Of a DNA stretch of 64,000 nt, positions 53,499-62,558 are shown one piece after another. Source of the DNA: Burkholderia ambifaria AMMD (GTDB lineage: Bacteria > Pseudomonadota > Gammaproteobacteria > Burkholderiales > Burkholderiaceae); assembly GCF_000203915.1 (NCBI RefSeq), contig NC_008392.1, positions 806,001 to 870,000 on the forward strand, written 5' to 3'. The notes beneath the pieces were generated by a model, which worked only from the letters and a program-made list of their open reading frames with translations, made no database searches and was not told where the DNA came from. The position numbers were made by a program, and so were the translations under genes. Within the stretch, counting starts at the first letter, position 1. Each line of letters begins with the position of its first letter.

Positions 53499-54431
53499 CT
53501 ACTCCGTCTGCTGGCGCCGGTATTCGTCCTGTTTCATCCGCAAGTACTGCTGTCGGTCGATTTCGTGCAGCTGCCGCGCATATTGCTCGCTGGAATTGAA
53601 CCACGTGCTCAGGCGTTGCTCGAGCTGCTTGTCGGGCGGGCTCGATAGGGTGGCAAGATAGGCGTCGATGGCGAGGTAGTAGCGCATGGTGTTGCGCTCC
53701 ACGAGGCCTCGTATGCCGTCGACGTATTCCGCTTGTGCCGCGGACGGACCTGCGACGTTTGTGAAGCCGATCTTGCCGCGGTCAAACGTTGCCAGAAAGC
53801 TTTTCATCGCAAGGCGCCCGACCAGGCCATAGCTGAATGCATAGGTCAGATGCAGGAACGTGCGGTTGCTACCGAGCTGCACCGCTTCCAGGACAATCTG
53901 ATAATCCCGGGTGTTCAACGGTCCGCTGTCGGCGTGGAGTTTGACCTTGAAGTATCCCGGGGCCCGAGCCGCCGCGTCGTAACGGAAATACAGGCGGTAG
54001 GTGGCCGGGAGCTCCGCGGCGGCTTCCCGTTTGCTGATATTCAGGGCCAGCATGTTGTCGCTATTCGTGCCGGGCGCACGGCAGTACTTGATGTTCGGAT
54101 GCAGGATCAACAGCTCGCACCAGTTGGCCAGGCCCTGCGACTGGTAATCCAGAACGTTGCTGACGGTCGCGAACGGGTAGTCCACTTCTGCGTACACTTC
54201 GCCCGTGACCGTGGAGAACGACTCCTGTGAATCCAGATACATTCGCCGATGAAACGCGTTGTTATCGAGCTGCGGTTTCAGATTCTGGTAGAGCGCGCGC
54301 AAACGGGTGGCGTCGTCGGAGGTTCCAGCCCACAACCCCACGCACGGCAGCCAACAGGCCGCCAGAACGATCAACATCCACGCCTTCCTGCGTAGCGCGG
54401 CGCTCGCTGGGTTTCGGTCACGCTTGCTCAT
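53499..54431 (-). CDS. Exported protein, possibly START-like lipid-binding, function unknown
   Basis: The protein has 310 residues. A signal peptide or N-terminal anchor (AWMLIVLAACWLPCVGLWAG) precedes a soluble domain. That domain (FSTVTGEVYAEVDYPFATVS, then YFKVKLHADSGPLNTRDYQI) has the rhythm of START/SRPBCC-type proteins. The C-terminus is Gln/Arg-rich and possibly coiled (YARQLHEIDRQQYLRMKQDE). GGAGCA precedes the ATG at 54431. The assignment to a lipid-binding fold is tentative. Confidence 0.75.
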   Translation of the reverse strand: MSKRDRNPASAALRRKAWMLIVLAACWLPCVGLWAGTSDDATRLRALYQNLKPQLDNNAFHRRMYLDSQESFSTVTGEVYAEVDYPFATVSNVLDYQSQGLANWCELLILHPNIKYCRAPGTNSDNMLALNISKREAAAELPATYRLYFRYDAAARAPGYFKVKLHADSGPLNTRDYQIVLEAVQLGSNRTFLHLTYAFSYGLVGRLAMKSFLATFDRGKIGFTNVAGPSAAQAEYVDGIRGLVERNTMRYYLAIDAYLATLSSPPDKQLEQRLSTWFNSSEQYARQLHEIDRQQYLRMKQDEYRRQQTE

Positions 54432-54670
54432 CAACGTGCTCCGGCTGACGACTCCGATGGGCGGGCCCATCGCACCTGTACACCTCGATCGCGGCCGCGG
54501 CTTGCGCGAGCGGCGCGCATGCGGCTATCCCGACGCCGATCGATTCCTGCTAATACTATGGCGCGCGTCGCGGAGATGACATTAGGATTTCAGCCGATCG
54601 TTCAGCGGCCGGTCACGCGTGGGTAGTCGGGTGACGCGCGTCGGCCGGTACGCCGATACATCTTCGCCGA

Positions 54671-56059
54671 TCAAACTTGGGTCACCCGCGGCGCGACCGC
54701 CGCGCCATCCGCGTCGCTCGTCCCCGGTGCGACTTCCTCCAGCGCTTGCCGCCCCGTTTCGACCCGCAGCAACCCGATCGCGACGCACAGCACGCCGAGT
54801 GTCGCGCTGACCATCGCGATCACGCCCGACACGCCGAACGCCTGATAGAGCGCGAGTGCCAGCGCGGGCGTCCCGATCGACGACATCCGCCCGCACATCC
54901 CCGCGACGCCCGTGCCACGCAGCCGCACCTCGGTCGGAAACAGCTCCGGGATATACCCAAACAGCCCGAGCGTCGTGATCGTATAGATCGCACTGACGAG
55001 ACAGAACCCGACCAGAATGATCGCCGTGGTATCGCGCAGCGACACATACAGCCAGCCGAGCGCGATGCTGAGAATCGAAGCGATCACGATTCCCCGCGCA
55101 CGGCCGATCCGGTCCGCGATCAGATACCCGATCAACCCGCCGACCGGCGACCCGATCGACATCAGGAACACGAACCCGAGCGACTTGACGACCGACAACC
55201 CCTGCGTGACGAAAAACGTTGGCAGCCATGCAATGAAGCCATAGAGCCCGACGTTCACGCCGATCGCGGTCAACGCGGCAACCGCCATCCGCCCACGCAT
55301 CCCCTTCGAAAACAGCACGCCGAGCGGCACCTTCCCGACATGCAGATCAATGGTGCGCCGCACCGGCGGCAGCGCGCCGACCTGCTGGCTCACCTCCTGC
55401 TCGATCGCAGCAAGCGTCGCCTCCGCCTCGTCGAGCCGCCCGACGGATTCGAGCCAGCGCGGCGATTCCGGCATCCGCTTGCGCATGAACCACACGACCA
55501 GCGCACCGATACCGGCCAGCGCGAACATATAGCGCCAGCCGAGATGCGGAATGATCCAGTACCCCGCGGCCAGCGCGGCGAAGAGCCCACTGTTGGTAAT
55601 GATCGCCAGCAGCGACACCCACTTCCCGCGCGTGTCGGGCGGCACGAACTCGGCGAGCGTCCCGGCTGCAACGACCAGTTCCGCGCCGAGCCCGATCCCC
55701 ATGATGAACCGCAGCACGATCAACCATTCGATGTCGGGCGCAAAACACGCGGCGATCGACGCGAGCCCGAACACCGCGAGATTGAGCTGATACGAATACC
55801 GCCGCCCGAGCCGGTCACCGACATACCCCGCGACGAACGCGCCGATCATCATCCCGACGAACGTCGACGACACGAACATCGCGCCATGGCGCAGATCGGT
55901 GAAGCCGTCCTTGACCATCGACGCGACCGAGCCGTTGGCGAGATAGATGTCGAATGCGTCGAGGAACGCGCCGCCGGCGATCAATCCAAGTATCTTCCAG
56001 TGGAACCTTGAAACGGGCAGCCGGTCGAGCCGGCCGGCGGCATTGACGGTGTTCGCCAT
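54671..56059 (-). CDS. MFS transporter (metabolite:H+ symporter type)
   Basis: This 462-residue protein has about 12 membrane segments and the MFS loop motifs GDRLGRRYSYQ and ADRIGRARG, plus PESPRWLES after the sixth helix and PELFPTEVRLRGTG late in the protein. It is of the type that imports organic acids or aromatic acids with protons. It is the last of four same-strand genes (hydratase, acyl-CoA dehydrogenase, CoA-transferase, transporter), so it probably imports the acid that these enzymes degrade (inference). Confidence 0.93.
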   Translation of the reverse strand: MANTVNAAGRLDRLPVSRFHWKILGLIAGGAFLDAFDIYLANGSVASMVKDGFTDLRHGAMFVSSTFVGMMIGAFVAGYVGDRLGRRYSYQLNLAVFGLASIAACFAPDIEWLIVLRFIMGIGLGAELVVAAGTLAEFVPPDTRGKWVSLLAIITNSGLFAALAAGYWIIPHLGWRYMFALAGIGALVVWFMRKRMPESPRWLESVGRLDEAEATLAAIEQEVSQQVGALPPVRRTIDLHVGKVPLGVLFSKGMRGRMAVAALTAIGVNVGLYGFIAWLPTFFVTQGLSVVKSLGFVFLMSIGSPVGGLIGYLIADRIGRARGIVIASILSIALGWLYVSLRDTTAIILVGFCLVSAIYTITTLGLFGYIPELFPTEVRLRGTGVAGMCGRMSSIGTPALALALYQAFGVSGVIAMVSATLGVLCVAIGLLRVETGRQALEEVAPGTSDADGAAVAPRVTQV

Positions 56060-56159
56060 GATGTCTCCAGATGTGGCGCTCTCGCGTCTGCTGACCAGAC
56101 GCGGAGACGCTTCGATAGTGTGATGAGGGGCGCGCTTCGCTCAGCGCGGAAAGGCCCGG

Positions 56160-57338
56160 TCAGACAGCGCCGGACGCATGCAACGCGTGAATCTGTTCAT
56201 CGGCATAGCCGAGCTCGCGTAGCACGGCGTCGGTATGCTGTCCGAGCGCCGGCACGGGATCCATGCGCGGCTCGTCGCTCGGTGCGATGCCGGGCGGCAG
56301 CAGCGCGGGGATCTCGCCGGCGGGCGTGTCGACCCGCGTCCAGCGGTGCCGGGCGGCGAGCTGCTCATGCGTCCACACGCCGTGCATGTCGTTCATCCGC
56401 GCGTTCGCGATGCCGGCCTGCTCGAGCCGGTCGATCACGTCGGCGGCCGTCAGCGTCGAGAATGCGCGGACGATGACGGATGCCAGCTCGTCGCGGTTCG
56501 CGACGCGGCGGCTGTTCGACCCGAAGCGCGCGTCGGCCGCGAGCTCGGGCATGCGAAGCACGGTCTCGCAGAAGCTTTTCCATTCGCGCTCGTTCTGCAG
56601 GCCCAGCATCACGGTGTGGCCGTCGCCGGCCTTGAACGGACCGTACGGAAAGATCGTCGCGTGCGACGCGCCGGCTTGCCGCGGCGGCGGCTGGCCGTCG
56701 ATCGCGTAGTAGAGCGGATAGCTCATCCACTCGACCATGCTTTCGAGCATCGACACGTCGATGTGCCGGCCGCCTCCGGTGCGGCCGCGCGCGATCAGCG
56801 CGGCGAGGATGTTCGAATACGCATACATGCCCGCCGCGATATCGGCGATCGAGCAGCCGGCCTTGGCCGGCTCGCCGTCGGAGCCGGTAATGCTCAGGAA
56901 TCCGGATTCACTCTGGATCAGCAGGTCGTATGCCTTCTTGTCGCGAAACGGCCCGTCGAGCCCGTAGCCGGAGATGTCGCAGACGATCAGCCGCGGATAG
57001 CGCGCGCGCAGCGCGTCGTAGTCGAGCCCCAGGCGTTGCGTCGCGCCGGGGGCGAGGTTCTGCACGAACACGTCGGCATCCGCGAGCAGCTTGTGCACGA
57101 CGTCGAGCGCCGCGGGCTGCTTGACGTCGAGCGTGATGCTTTCCTTCGAGCGGTTGGTCCACACGAAGTGCGACGCGAGTCCCGACACGCGTTCGTCGTA
57201 GCCTCGCGCGAAATCGCCGACGCCCGGCCGTTCGATCTTGATCACGCGCGCGCCGAGATCCGCGAGCTGACGCGTGCAGAACGGCGCGGCGATCGCATGC
57301 TCGAACGTGACGACCTTGATGCCTTCGAGTGGACGCAT
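56160..57338 (-). CDS. CaiB/BaiF-family (class III) CoA-transferase
   Basis: The protein has 392 residues with family III CoA-transferase features: LEGIKVVTFEHAIAAPFCTR, LGARVIKIERPGVGDFARG, the catalytic Asp in KKAYDLLIQSESG, and MYAYSNILAALIARGRTGGG. It moves CoA from a donor thioester to a free acid, activating it. GGGAG precedes the ATG at 57338. It starts 14 bases after the acyl-CoA dehydrogenase stop, in the same operon. Confidence 0.94.
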   Translation of the reverse strand: MRPLEGIKVVTFEHAIAAPFCTRQLADLGARVIKIERPGVGDFARGYDERVSGLASHFVWTNRSKESITLDVKQPAALDVVHKLLADADVFVQNLAPGATQRLGLDYDALRARYPRLIVCDISGYGLDGPFRDKKAYDLLIQSESGFLSITGSDGEPAKAGCSIADIAAGMYAYSNILAALIARGRTGGGRHIDVSMLESMVEWMSYPLYYAIDGQPPPRQAGASHATIFPYGPFKAGDGHTVMLGLQNEREWKSFCETVLRMPELAADARFGSNSRRVANRDELASVIVRAFSTLTAADVIDRLEQAGIANARMNDMHGVWTHEQLAARHRWTRVDTPAGEIPALLPPGIAPSDEPRMDPVPALGQHTDAVLRELGYADEQIHALHASGAV

Positions 57339-57352
57339 GCTCGTCGCTCCCG

Positions 57353-58510
57353 TCAGAACGACCGCGGCAGGCCGAGGATGTGCTCCGCGACATACGACAG
57401 GATCAGGTTCGTCGAGATCGGCGCGACCTGGTACAGGCGCGTTTCGCGGAACTTGCGCTCGACGTCGTATTCGCACGCGAAGCCGAAGCCGCCATGGAAC
57501 TGCAGGCACGCGTTCGCGGCTTCCCACGACGCGTCGGCCGCGAGCAGCTTCGCCATGTTCGCCTGCGCGCCGCACGGTTCGTGCGCGTCGAACCGGCGCG
57601 CGGCCTCGAAGCGCATCAGGCTCGCGGCCTCGACGTTGACGAACGCGCGGGCGATCGGAAACTGCACGCCCTGGTTCTGGCCGATCGGGCGGCCGAACAC
57701 GACGCGATCCTTCACGTACTGCGACACCTTGTCGACGAACCAGTAGCCGTCGCCGATGCATTCGGCGGCGATCAGCGTGCGTTCGGCGTTGAGTCCGTCG
57801 AGGATGTACCGGAAGCCCTGGCCTTCGTCGCCGATCAGGTTCTCGGCGGGGATTTCAAGGTTGTCGAAGAACAGCTCGTTCGTCTCGTGGTTGACCATGT
57901 TCGGAATCGGGCGCACGGTCATCCCGTTGCCGATCGCGTGATGCAGATCGACGATGAAGATCGACATCCCCTCCGACTTCTTCTGCACGTCCGACAGCGG
58001 CGTCGTGCGCGCGAGCAGGACCATCAGGTCGGAGTGCTGCACGCGCGAGATCCACACCTTCTGGCCGTTGATCACGTAGCGGTCGCCCTTGCGCACGGCG
58101 GTCGTCTTGATCTTGGTCGTGTCGGTGCCGGTGGTCGGCTCGGTCACGCCCATCGACTGCAGGCGCAGCTCGCCGCTCGCGATCTTCGGCAGATAGCGCT
58201 GCTTCTGTTCGGCCGAGCCGTGGCGCAGCAGCGTGCCCATGTTGTACATCTGGCCGTGGCACGCGCCGGAGTTGCCGCCCGCGCGATTGATTTCCTCCAT
58301 GATCACCGACGCCTCGGTCAGCCCAAGGCCGGAGCCGCCGTATTCCTGCGGAATCAGCGCGGCGAGCCAGCCGGCTTTCGTCAGCGCGTCGACGAACGCT
58401 TCGGGATAGCCGCGCGCTTCATCGATCCCGCGGAAATAGTCGGCGGGAAACTCGCCGCACAGGTCGCGAACGGCTTCGCGAATGTCTTGGTACGCGTCGG
58501 TAGGGTTCAT
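57353..58510 (-). CDS. Acyl-CoA dehydrogenase
   Basis: The 385-residue length is normal for the family. Motifs: IPQEYGGSGLGLTEASVIME, SMGVTEPTTGTDTTKIKTTA (FAD-binding middle domain), VWISRVQHSDL, EGQGFRYILDGLNAERTLIA and the C-terminal LQFHGGFGFACEYDVERKFR. It oxidises an acyl-CoA to the 2-enoyl-CoA and passes electrons to an electron transfer flavoprotein. Flanked by a CoA-transferase and a hydratase gene, it is the middle step of a short degradation pathway. Confidence 0.95.
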   Translation of the reverse strand: MNPTDAYQDIREAVRDLCGEFPADYFRGIDEARGYPEAFVDALTKAGWLAALIPQEYGGSGLGLTEASVIMEEINRAGGNSGACHGQMYNMGTLLRHGSAEQKQRYLPKIASGELRLQSMGVTEPTTGTDTTKIKTTAVRKGDRYVINGQKVWISRVQHSDLMVLLARTTPLSDVQKKSEGMSIFIVDLHHAIGNGMTVRPIPNMVNHETNELFFDNLEIPAENLIGDEGQGFRYILDGLNAERTLIAAECIGDGYWFVDKVSQYVKDRVVFGRPIGQNQGVQFPIARAFVNVEAASLMRFEAARRFDAHEPCGAQANMAKLLAADASWEAANACLQFHGGFGFACEYDVERKFRETRLYQVAPISTNLILSYVAEHILGLPRSF

Positions 58511-58540
58511 GCGTCGTATCGGGGAAAGCGTCGGAATGGG

Positions 58541-59398
58541 TCAGGCGAGGGTCGCGCTCGCGGACATGGTCAGCCAGCCGTCGTGGTCGTTCGCCCAGAG
58601 TTCGACGGTCTTGCCGTCGTCGGCGAGGCGGCCGCACACGCTGAAGGGGTGGCCGAGAAAGGTCGGCCGCACCGCGCGATACGCGTATTCGCTGATCGTC
58701 GCGCCGGGCAGCGAGCGCGTGACGAGGTCGAGCAGCAGCGTCGAGATCAGCGGGCCGTGCACGACGAGGTCCGGATAGCCTTCGACGTCGCGCACGTAGG
58801 TGCGGTCGTAATGAATGCGATGGCCGTTGAAGGTCAGCGCGGAATAGCGGAACAGCATCACTTCGTCCGGCGTGATGTCGCGCCGCCATTGCGCATGCTC
58901 GGGCGCGGCCTTCGGCGGGGGCGCGACGGTGCCGGGCGCCGCCGCGCCGCGATAGACGATGTCGTGTTCATCGCGGATCGCGACTTCGCCCGCGGCTTCG
59001 ATCACGTGCTCGACGGTCACGAAGCCGAGCGTGCCGCTGCGGCCTTCCTTGCGCTCGACCGACAGCACGCGCGACGTGCGCGTTGCGATCGCGCCGATCG
59101 GCAGCGGCCGTTCGAACGTCAGCCGGCCGCCGGCCCACATGCGGCGCGGCAGCCCGAGGTCCGGCAGGAAGCCGCCCTTGCGCGGATGGCCGTCGGGGCC
59201 GAGCTCGGCCTGCGGCGCGATCGACCAGAAATACAGCCAGTGCCACGCGGGCGGCAACGCATCGCCGGCGGCGGGAACGATCGGGTGGTCGAGCGTGGCC
59301 GCGAGTGCGACTGCACGTTCGGCGCTGATGAGGTCCGTCGTGACTTGCCGGACATCGTCACTGGCATTCGACCGGGAAGCATTCACTGTCACCTCCAT
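58541..59398 (-). CDS. MaoC/HTD2-type (FAS1-like) hydratase, mesaconyl-CoA hydratase-like
   Basis: The protein has 285 residues and two hot-dog halves: an N-terminal FAS1-like dehydratase domain (ALPPAWHWLYFWSIAPQAEL through GRLTFERPLPIG) and a C-terminal MaoC-like half with ALTFNGHRIHYDRTYVRDVE and VVHGPLISTLLLDL. This two-part layout is that of mesaconyl- or itaconyl-CoA hydratases. The ATG at 59398 is chosen; a GTG at 59386 with GGAGGTG before it is an alternative. It heads the operon and is divergent from a LysR gene. Confidence 0.88.
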   Translation of the reverse strand: MEVTVNASRSNASDDVRQVTTDLISAERAVALAATLDHPIVPAAGDALPPAWHWLYFWSIAPQAELGPDGHPRKGGFLPDLGLPRRMWAGGRLTFERPLPIGAIATRTSRVLSVERKEGRSGTLGFVTVEHVIEAAGEVAIRDEHDIVYRGAAAPGTVAPPPKAAPEHAQWRRDITPDEVMLFRYSALTFNGHRIHYDRTYVRDVEGYPDLVVHGPLISTLLLDLVTRSLPGATISEYAYRAVRPTFLGHPFSVCGRLADDGKTVELWANDHDGWLTMSASATLA

Positions 59399-59477
59399 CG
59401 CCGGGCGGCCGGCGCTTCTGACTGGGCATGAAGTGACTGTAGGTGAAGCGCGGGCGCGACGGAAATACCGTTTGAAT

Positions 59478-59496
59478 GTACCCGTCATAGGGGTAC
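59478..59496. promoter_or_regulatory. Probable LysR operator, GTACCC-N7-GGGTAC
   Basis: A perfect 6-bp inverted repeat with a 7-base centre lies in the 127-base space between the divergent hydratase and LysR genes, 30 bases before the LysR start. Confidence 0.6.
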
Positions 59497-59525
59497 CCTA
59501 TGGCTTTCGCTTCGATCGAACCGCC

Positions 59526-60476
59526 ATGGACATCCGTCAGCTCCGCTACTTCGTCAGCATCGTGGAATACGGGAGCCTCGGGAAAGCGGCCGAAAAACTC
59601 TTCGTCGCGCAGCCGTCGCTGAGCCAGCAGATCGCGAAGCTCGAAGGCGACCTCGGCGTCGCGCTGCTGGTGCGCAGCCCGCAGGGCGTGAAGCCGACGG
59701 CGGCCGGGCAGGCGCTGTACCGCCATGCGCGGCTCGTGCTGCGGCAGATGGAGCAACTGCGTCAGGAAGTGCGGGAAGGCGCGGGCAGCGAGTCGGGCAC
59801 GGTCGCGGTGGGGTTTCCGACCACGATGACGTCGATCCTCGCGGTGCCGCTGTTCGAACGAATCCGGGCGCGTTATCCGGGCATCCGGCTGCAGTACATC
59901 GAGACCATGAGCGGCTTCATCAACGAGCTGCTGGCGAACGGGCGGCTCGACCTCGCGATCCTGTTCCGCGAATCGAACACCACCGGCATTACCGCGATGC
60001 CGTTGTTCGACGAGGTGCTGTATCTGCTCGGCGAGCCGGGCGGCGCGGTGCCGTCGCGCGCGCGAACCTGTTCCCTCGCGTCGCTCGCCGGCGTGCCGCT
60101 CGTCGCGCCGGGCGTGCAGAACGGGCTGCGCCTGTTGCTCGAGCGCACGTTCGCGCGTGAAGAAGTGCCGCTGAATATCGTCGCGGATATCGATTCGCTG
60201 CCGACGATGATATCGCTCGCGCAGGCGGGCCTCGCGTGCACGATTCTGCCTGCTTCCGCGCTGGCGTCGCGCGAGCCGGCGAGCCGGCCGAAGATGCGCC
60301 GGATCGTCGAGCCGGAGATTCGCCGGCCCGCGAGCCTGTGCTGGTCGAACACGTCCCCCGTCAATTCCGCCGCGCTGGCCGTGCGGCAAACGATCGTCGA
60401 GCTGATCGGCGAACTGGCCGCGAGCGGCGCGTGGACGGGCATCACGCTGCGCGCGGGTGATGCCACGCCGGCGTGA
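59526..60476 (+). CDS. LysR-family transcriptional regulator
   Basis: The protein has 316 residues with a helix-turn-helix (MDIRQLRYFVSIVEYGSLGK, QPSLSQQIAKLE) and a type 2 substrate-binding domain, most like the Nac/Cbl-type group. It is divergent from the CoA-ester operon and probably activates it in response to the imported acid or its CoA ester (inference). Confidence 0.94.
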   Translation: MDIRQLRYFVSIVEYGSLGKAAEKLFVAQPSLSQQIAKLEGDLGVALLVRSPQGVKPTAAGQALYRHARLVLRQMEQLRQEVREGAGSESGTVAVGFPTTMTSILAVPLFERIRARYPGIRLQYIETMSGFINELLANGRLDLAILFRESNTTGITAMPLFDEVLYLLGEPGGAVPSRARTCSLASLAGVPLVAPGVQNGLRLLLERTFAREEVPLNIVADIDSLPTMISLAQAGLACTILPASALASREPASRPKMRRIVEPEIRRPASLCWSNTSPVNSAALAVRQTIVELIGELAASGAWTGITLRAGDATPA

Positions 60477-60560
60477 CGGGTGGGGTGCGCGGGCTGGGTT
60501 CGCGAGCCTATGCGCAACCTGACCGGCACCGCGGTTGCGTCAGCCAAACGCCGATCCCGA

Positions 60561-61295
60561 TCACACCAACGGCGCGACCGACGCGCCCGTGATCCCGTGG
60601 CGCTTCAACGCATCCGCGACGAATCCCGACGCCTTCATCTCCTCGACGAACGCGCCGAGCAACGCGGCCGCAGCTTCGCCGCGGCTCTTCGGTACGCCCA
60701 TCGCCTGGCGGATCACCATGAAGCGCTCGTCGAGCAGGCGCAGGCCTGGCGTCTTCGCGGCATCGGCTTCGAGTTGCTGCTTCACGCCCGCCGCGATTTC
60801 GAGCTGCTGTTCGACGAACGTCTGCACGACGGCCTGCGACGTCGGCGCGCGCACGATCTGCGCGGCTTTCAGCTCGCGCGTGAGGAACAGGTCGTACGCG
60901 CTGCCCTTGCCGACCGTCACGCGGTTGTGCGGCTGGTCGACGTCCGCATTGCCGCGAATCGGCGAATCGTCGCGCACGAGATAGAAGCCTTCGATCAGCA
61001 CGTAGGGCTCGGTGAACGCGACCGTTTCGCCGCGCAGCGGATCGACCGCGAAGAAGCCGAAATCGGCGCGCTCTTCGGTCAGCGCCTGCACCGACTTGCC
61101 GGCGGTGTCGAACACCACGAGTTCGAGCTCGGCCGACAGCCGCTCGGCGAACGCGCGCGCGAGGTCGATCGACACGCCGAATGGCTCGCCGGTGGCCGGG
61201 TCGCGGTTCGCGAGGATCGGGTTGCCGAGATTGATCGACGCGCGCAGCTTGCCGGTCGGCGTGAACGCGGAAAGGACGGAAGGGTCGATGGTCAT
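60561..61295 (-). CDS. Family 3 solute-binding protein without a signal peptide
   Basis: This 244-residue protein has the amino-acid-binding fold (GKLRASINLGNPILANRDPA, PFGVSIDLARAFAERL, ADFGFFAVDPLRGETVAFTE, VTVGKGSAYDLFL). It starts directly with mature-like sequence (MTIDPSVLSAFTPTG). GAGG before the ATG and the absence of an upstream in-frame start argue that the missing signal peptide is real. It may act in the cytoplasm as a sensor or enzyme-like protein instead of in transport (inference). The ABM monooxygenase gene is upstream on the same strand. Confidence 0.88.
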   Translation of the reverse strand: MTIDPSVLSAFTPTGKLRASINLGNPILANRDPATGEPFGVSIDLARAFAERLSAELELVVFDTAGKSVQALTEERADFGFFAVDPLRGETVAFTEPYVLIEGFYLVRDDSPIRGNADVDQPHNRVTVGKGSAYDLFLTRELKAAQIVRAPTSQAVVQTFVEQQLEIAAGVKQQLEADAAKTPGLRLLDERFMVIRQAMGVPKSRGEAAAALLGAFVEEMKASGFVADALKRHGITGASVAPLV

Positions 61296-61389
61296 GAAAA
61301 CCTCGCGGGGAATCGGTGCGCCGGTCGCACAGGCGCTCGGGGTTTGAGAATGGCACGGCTGCGCGACGGCGCATCGAGCGTATGCGGGG

Positions 61390-61683
61390 TTACTTGACCG
61401 CCACTTCGGTATGCACGACTTGCGGCGGGCTCTTGAAGAACGGCCCGGCCAACTGCCGCCATGCCTGGAAGTCGTCCGATTGCCGGAAATGCACCATGTG
61501 ATCGTCCACGGTGTCCCACTTGACGACGAGCAGGTAGCCGCCGCTGCGCTCGATCACGCGATGCAGCTCGGCGCCGCCGCAGCCGCGCGCCCGCGCGAAC
61601 AGCGGCAGTGCCTGGCGAACCGCCGCCTCGAACGGCTCGGCCTGCGACGGGTCGATTTCGAGCGATGCCATTTCCAGAATCAT
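61390..61683 (-). CDS. Antibiotic biosynthesis monooxygenase (ABM) family protein
   Basis: This 97-residue single ABM domain (MILEMASLEIDPSQAEPFEA ... WDTVDDHMVHFRQSDDFQAW ... FKSPPQVVHTEV) is of the dimeric ferredoxin-like fold. Members oxidise quinols or degrade small metabolites, and many are of unknown role. TATGGAGC precedes the ATG at 61683. The solute-binding protein gene follows 94 bases later on the same strand. Confidence 0.9.
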   Translation of the reverse strand: MILEMASLEIDPSQAEPFEAAVRQALPLFARARGCGGAELHRVIERSGGYLLVVKWDTVDDHMVHFRQSDDFQAWRQLAGPFFKSPPQVVHTEVAVK

Positions 61684-62015
61684 GAATGCTCCATACAGGT
61701 TGAAAGATGCGAACGGATCGTGACGCGACGCGCGCCGCGCACGACGCATCCGGCAACGATACCGTAATTCGGCATCTCGATCGGCCGCGCCGCGTGATCG
61801 TGTACCGCAAGGCCGTCGATCGCGACGAGGCGGTGCCGCGAGCACTTGACGCCGATCGGCCTGCTGCTTGCCGATCCGCACGAGGCGGCGGCTGACTTCA
61901 TGACGCTTCACGTGCACAATGCGGTGCGGGAGAAGAGGGGCGATCGACGTGCGCAGTCCGGCATCGAGGCCGCCCGCTTGCCACGCTGCATTCATTCCGG
62001 AGAGAGGAGCTCGAC
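61684..62015. promoter_or_regulatory. Divergent intergenic region
   Basis: These 332 bases separate the ABM gene and the TPR-protein gene on opposite strands. No gene or clear operator was recognised; promoters for both must lie here. Confidence 0.4.
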
Positions 62016-62453
62016 ATGGCAGAACTGGACGACGCGCTTTACGAGCGGATCGGCGCGCTGAGCGAGGCGGGCGATGCGTTGGTCGAAGACGGGGACTACG
62101 CAGGCGCGCTGGAAAAATACTGGCAAGCGTTCGACCTGCTTCCCGAACCCAGGACCAACTGGGAAGCCGGAACCTGGTTGATGGCAGCCATCGGCGACAC
62201 GAATTTCCATCAAGCCGACTACGAGGCCGGACGCGACAACCTCGGCCATGCGATGCATTTCCCCGATGCGATCGGCAACCCGTTTCTGCACCTGAGGCTC
62301 GGTCAGTGCCAGTTCGAGCTCGGCAATCTCGACCGTGCCGCGGACGAGTTGATGCGCGCCTACATGGGTGGCGGCCCGGAGCTGTTCGAGGACGAGGACG
62401 ACAAATACCTGCGGTTCCTGGCCACGCGGGCGGAAGGGATCAAGGCGCCCTGA
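62016..62453 (+). CDS. Tetratricopeptide-repeat protein
   Basis: This 145-residue soluble acidic protein has about three TPR helical pairs (AGDALVEDGDYAGALEKYWQ, AIGDTNFHQADYEAGRDNLG, LGQCQFELGNLDRAADELM). GAGGAG precedes the ATG. TPR proteins mediate protein contacts. Homologues of this short type often sit near secretion or immunity loci, but nothing of that kind is visible here. Confidence 0.88.
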   Translation: MAELDDALYERIGALSEAGDALVEDGDYAGALEKYWQAFDLLPEPRTNWEAGTWLMAAIGDTNFHQADYEAGRDNLGHAMHFPDAIGNPFLHLRLGQCQFELGNLDRAADELMRAYMGGGPELFEDEDDKYLRFLATRAEGIKAP

Positions 62454-62558
62454 CACGGGCATTCGCTCCGCGCACGGATCAGCGTTTTCCCCGATGTGGA
62501 AGCGGCGGCCCAGGCCGATGTCACAGAGGTAGTGAAGACAATTGATCCGAGGCCAATT

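Noticed and set aside
60480..61397. A 305-codon plus-strand frame antisense to the solute-binding protein
   Set aside because: Arg-rich shadow with no motif; the minus strand carries the clear fold.
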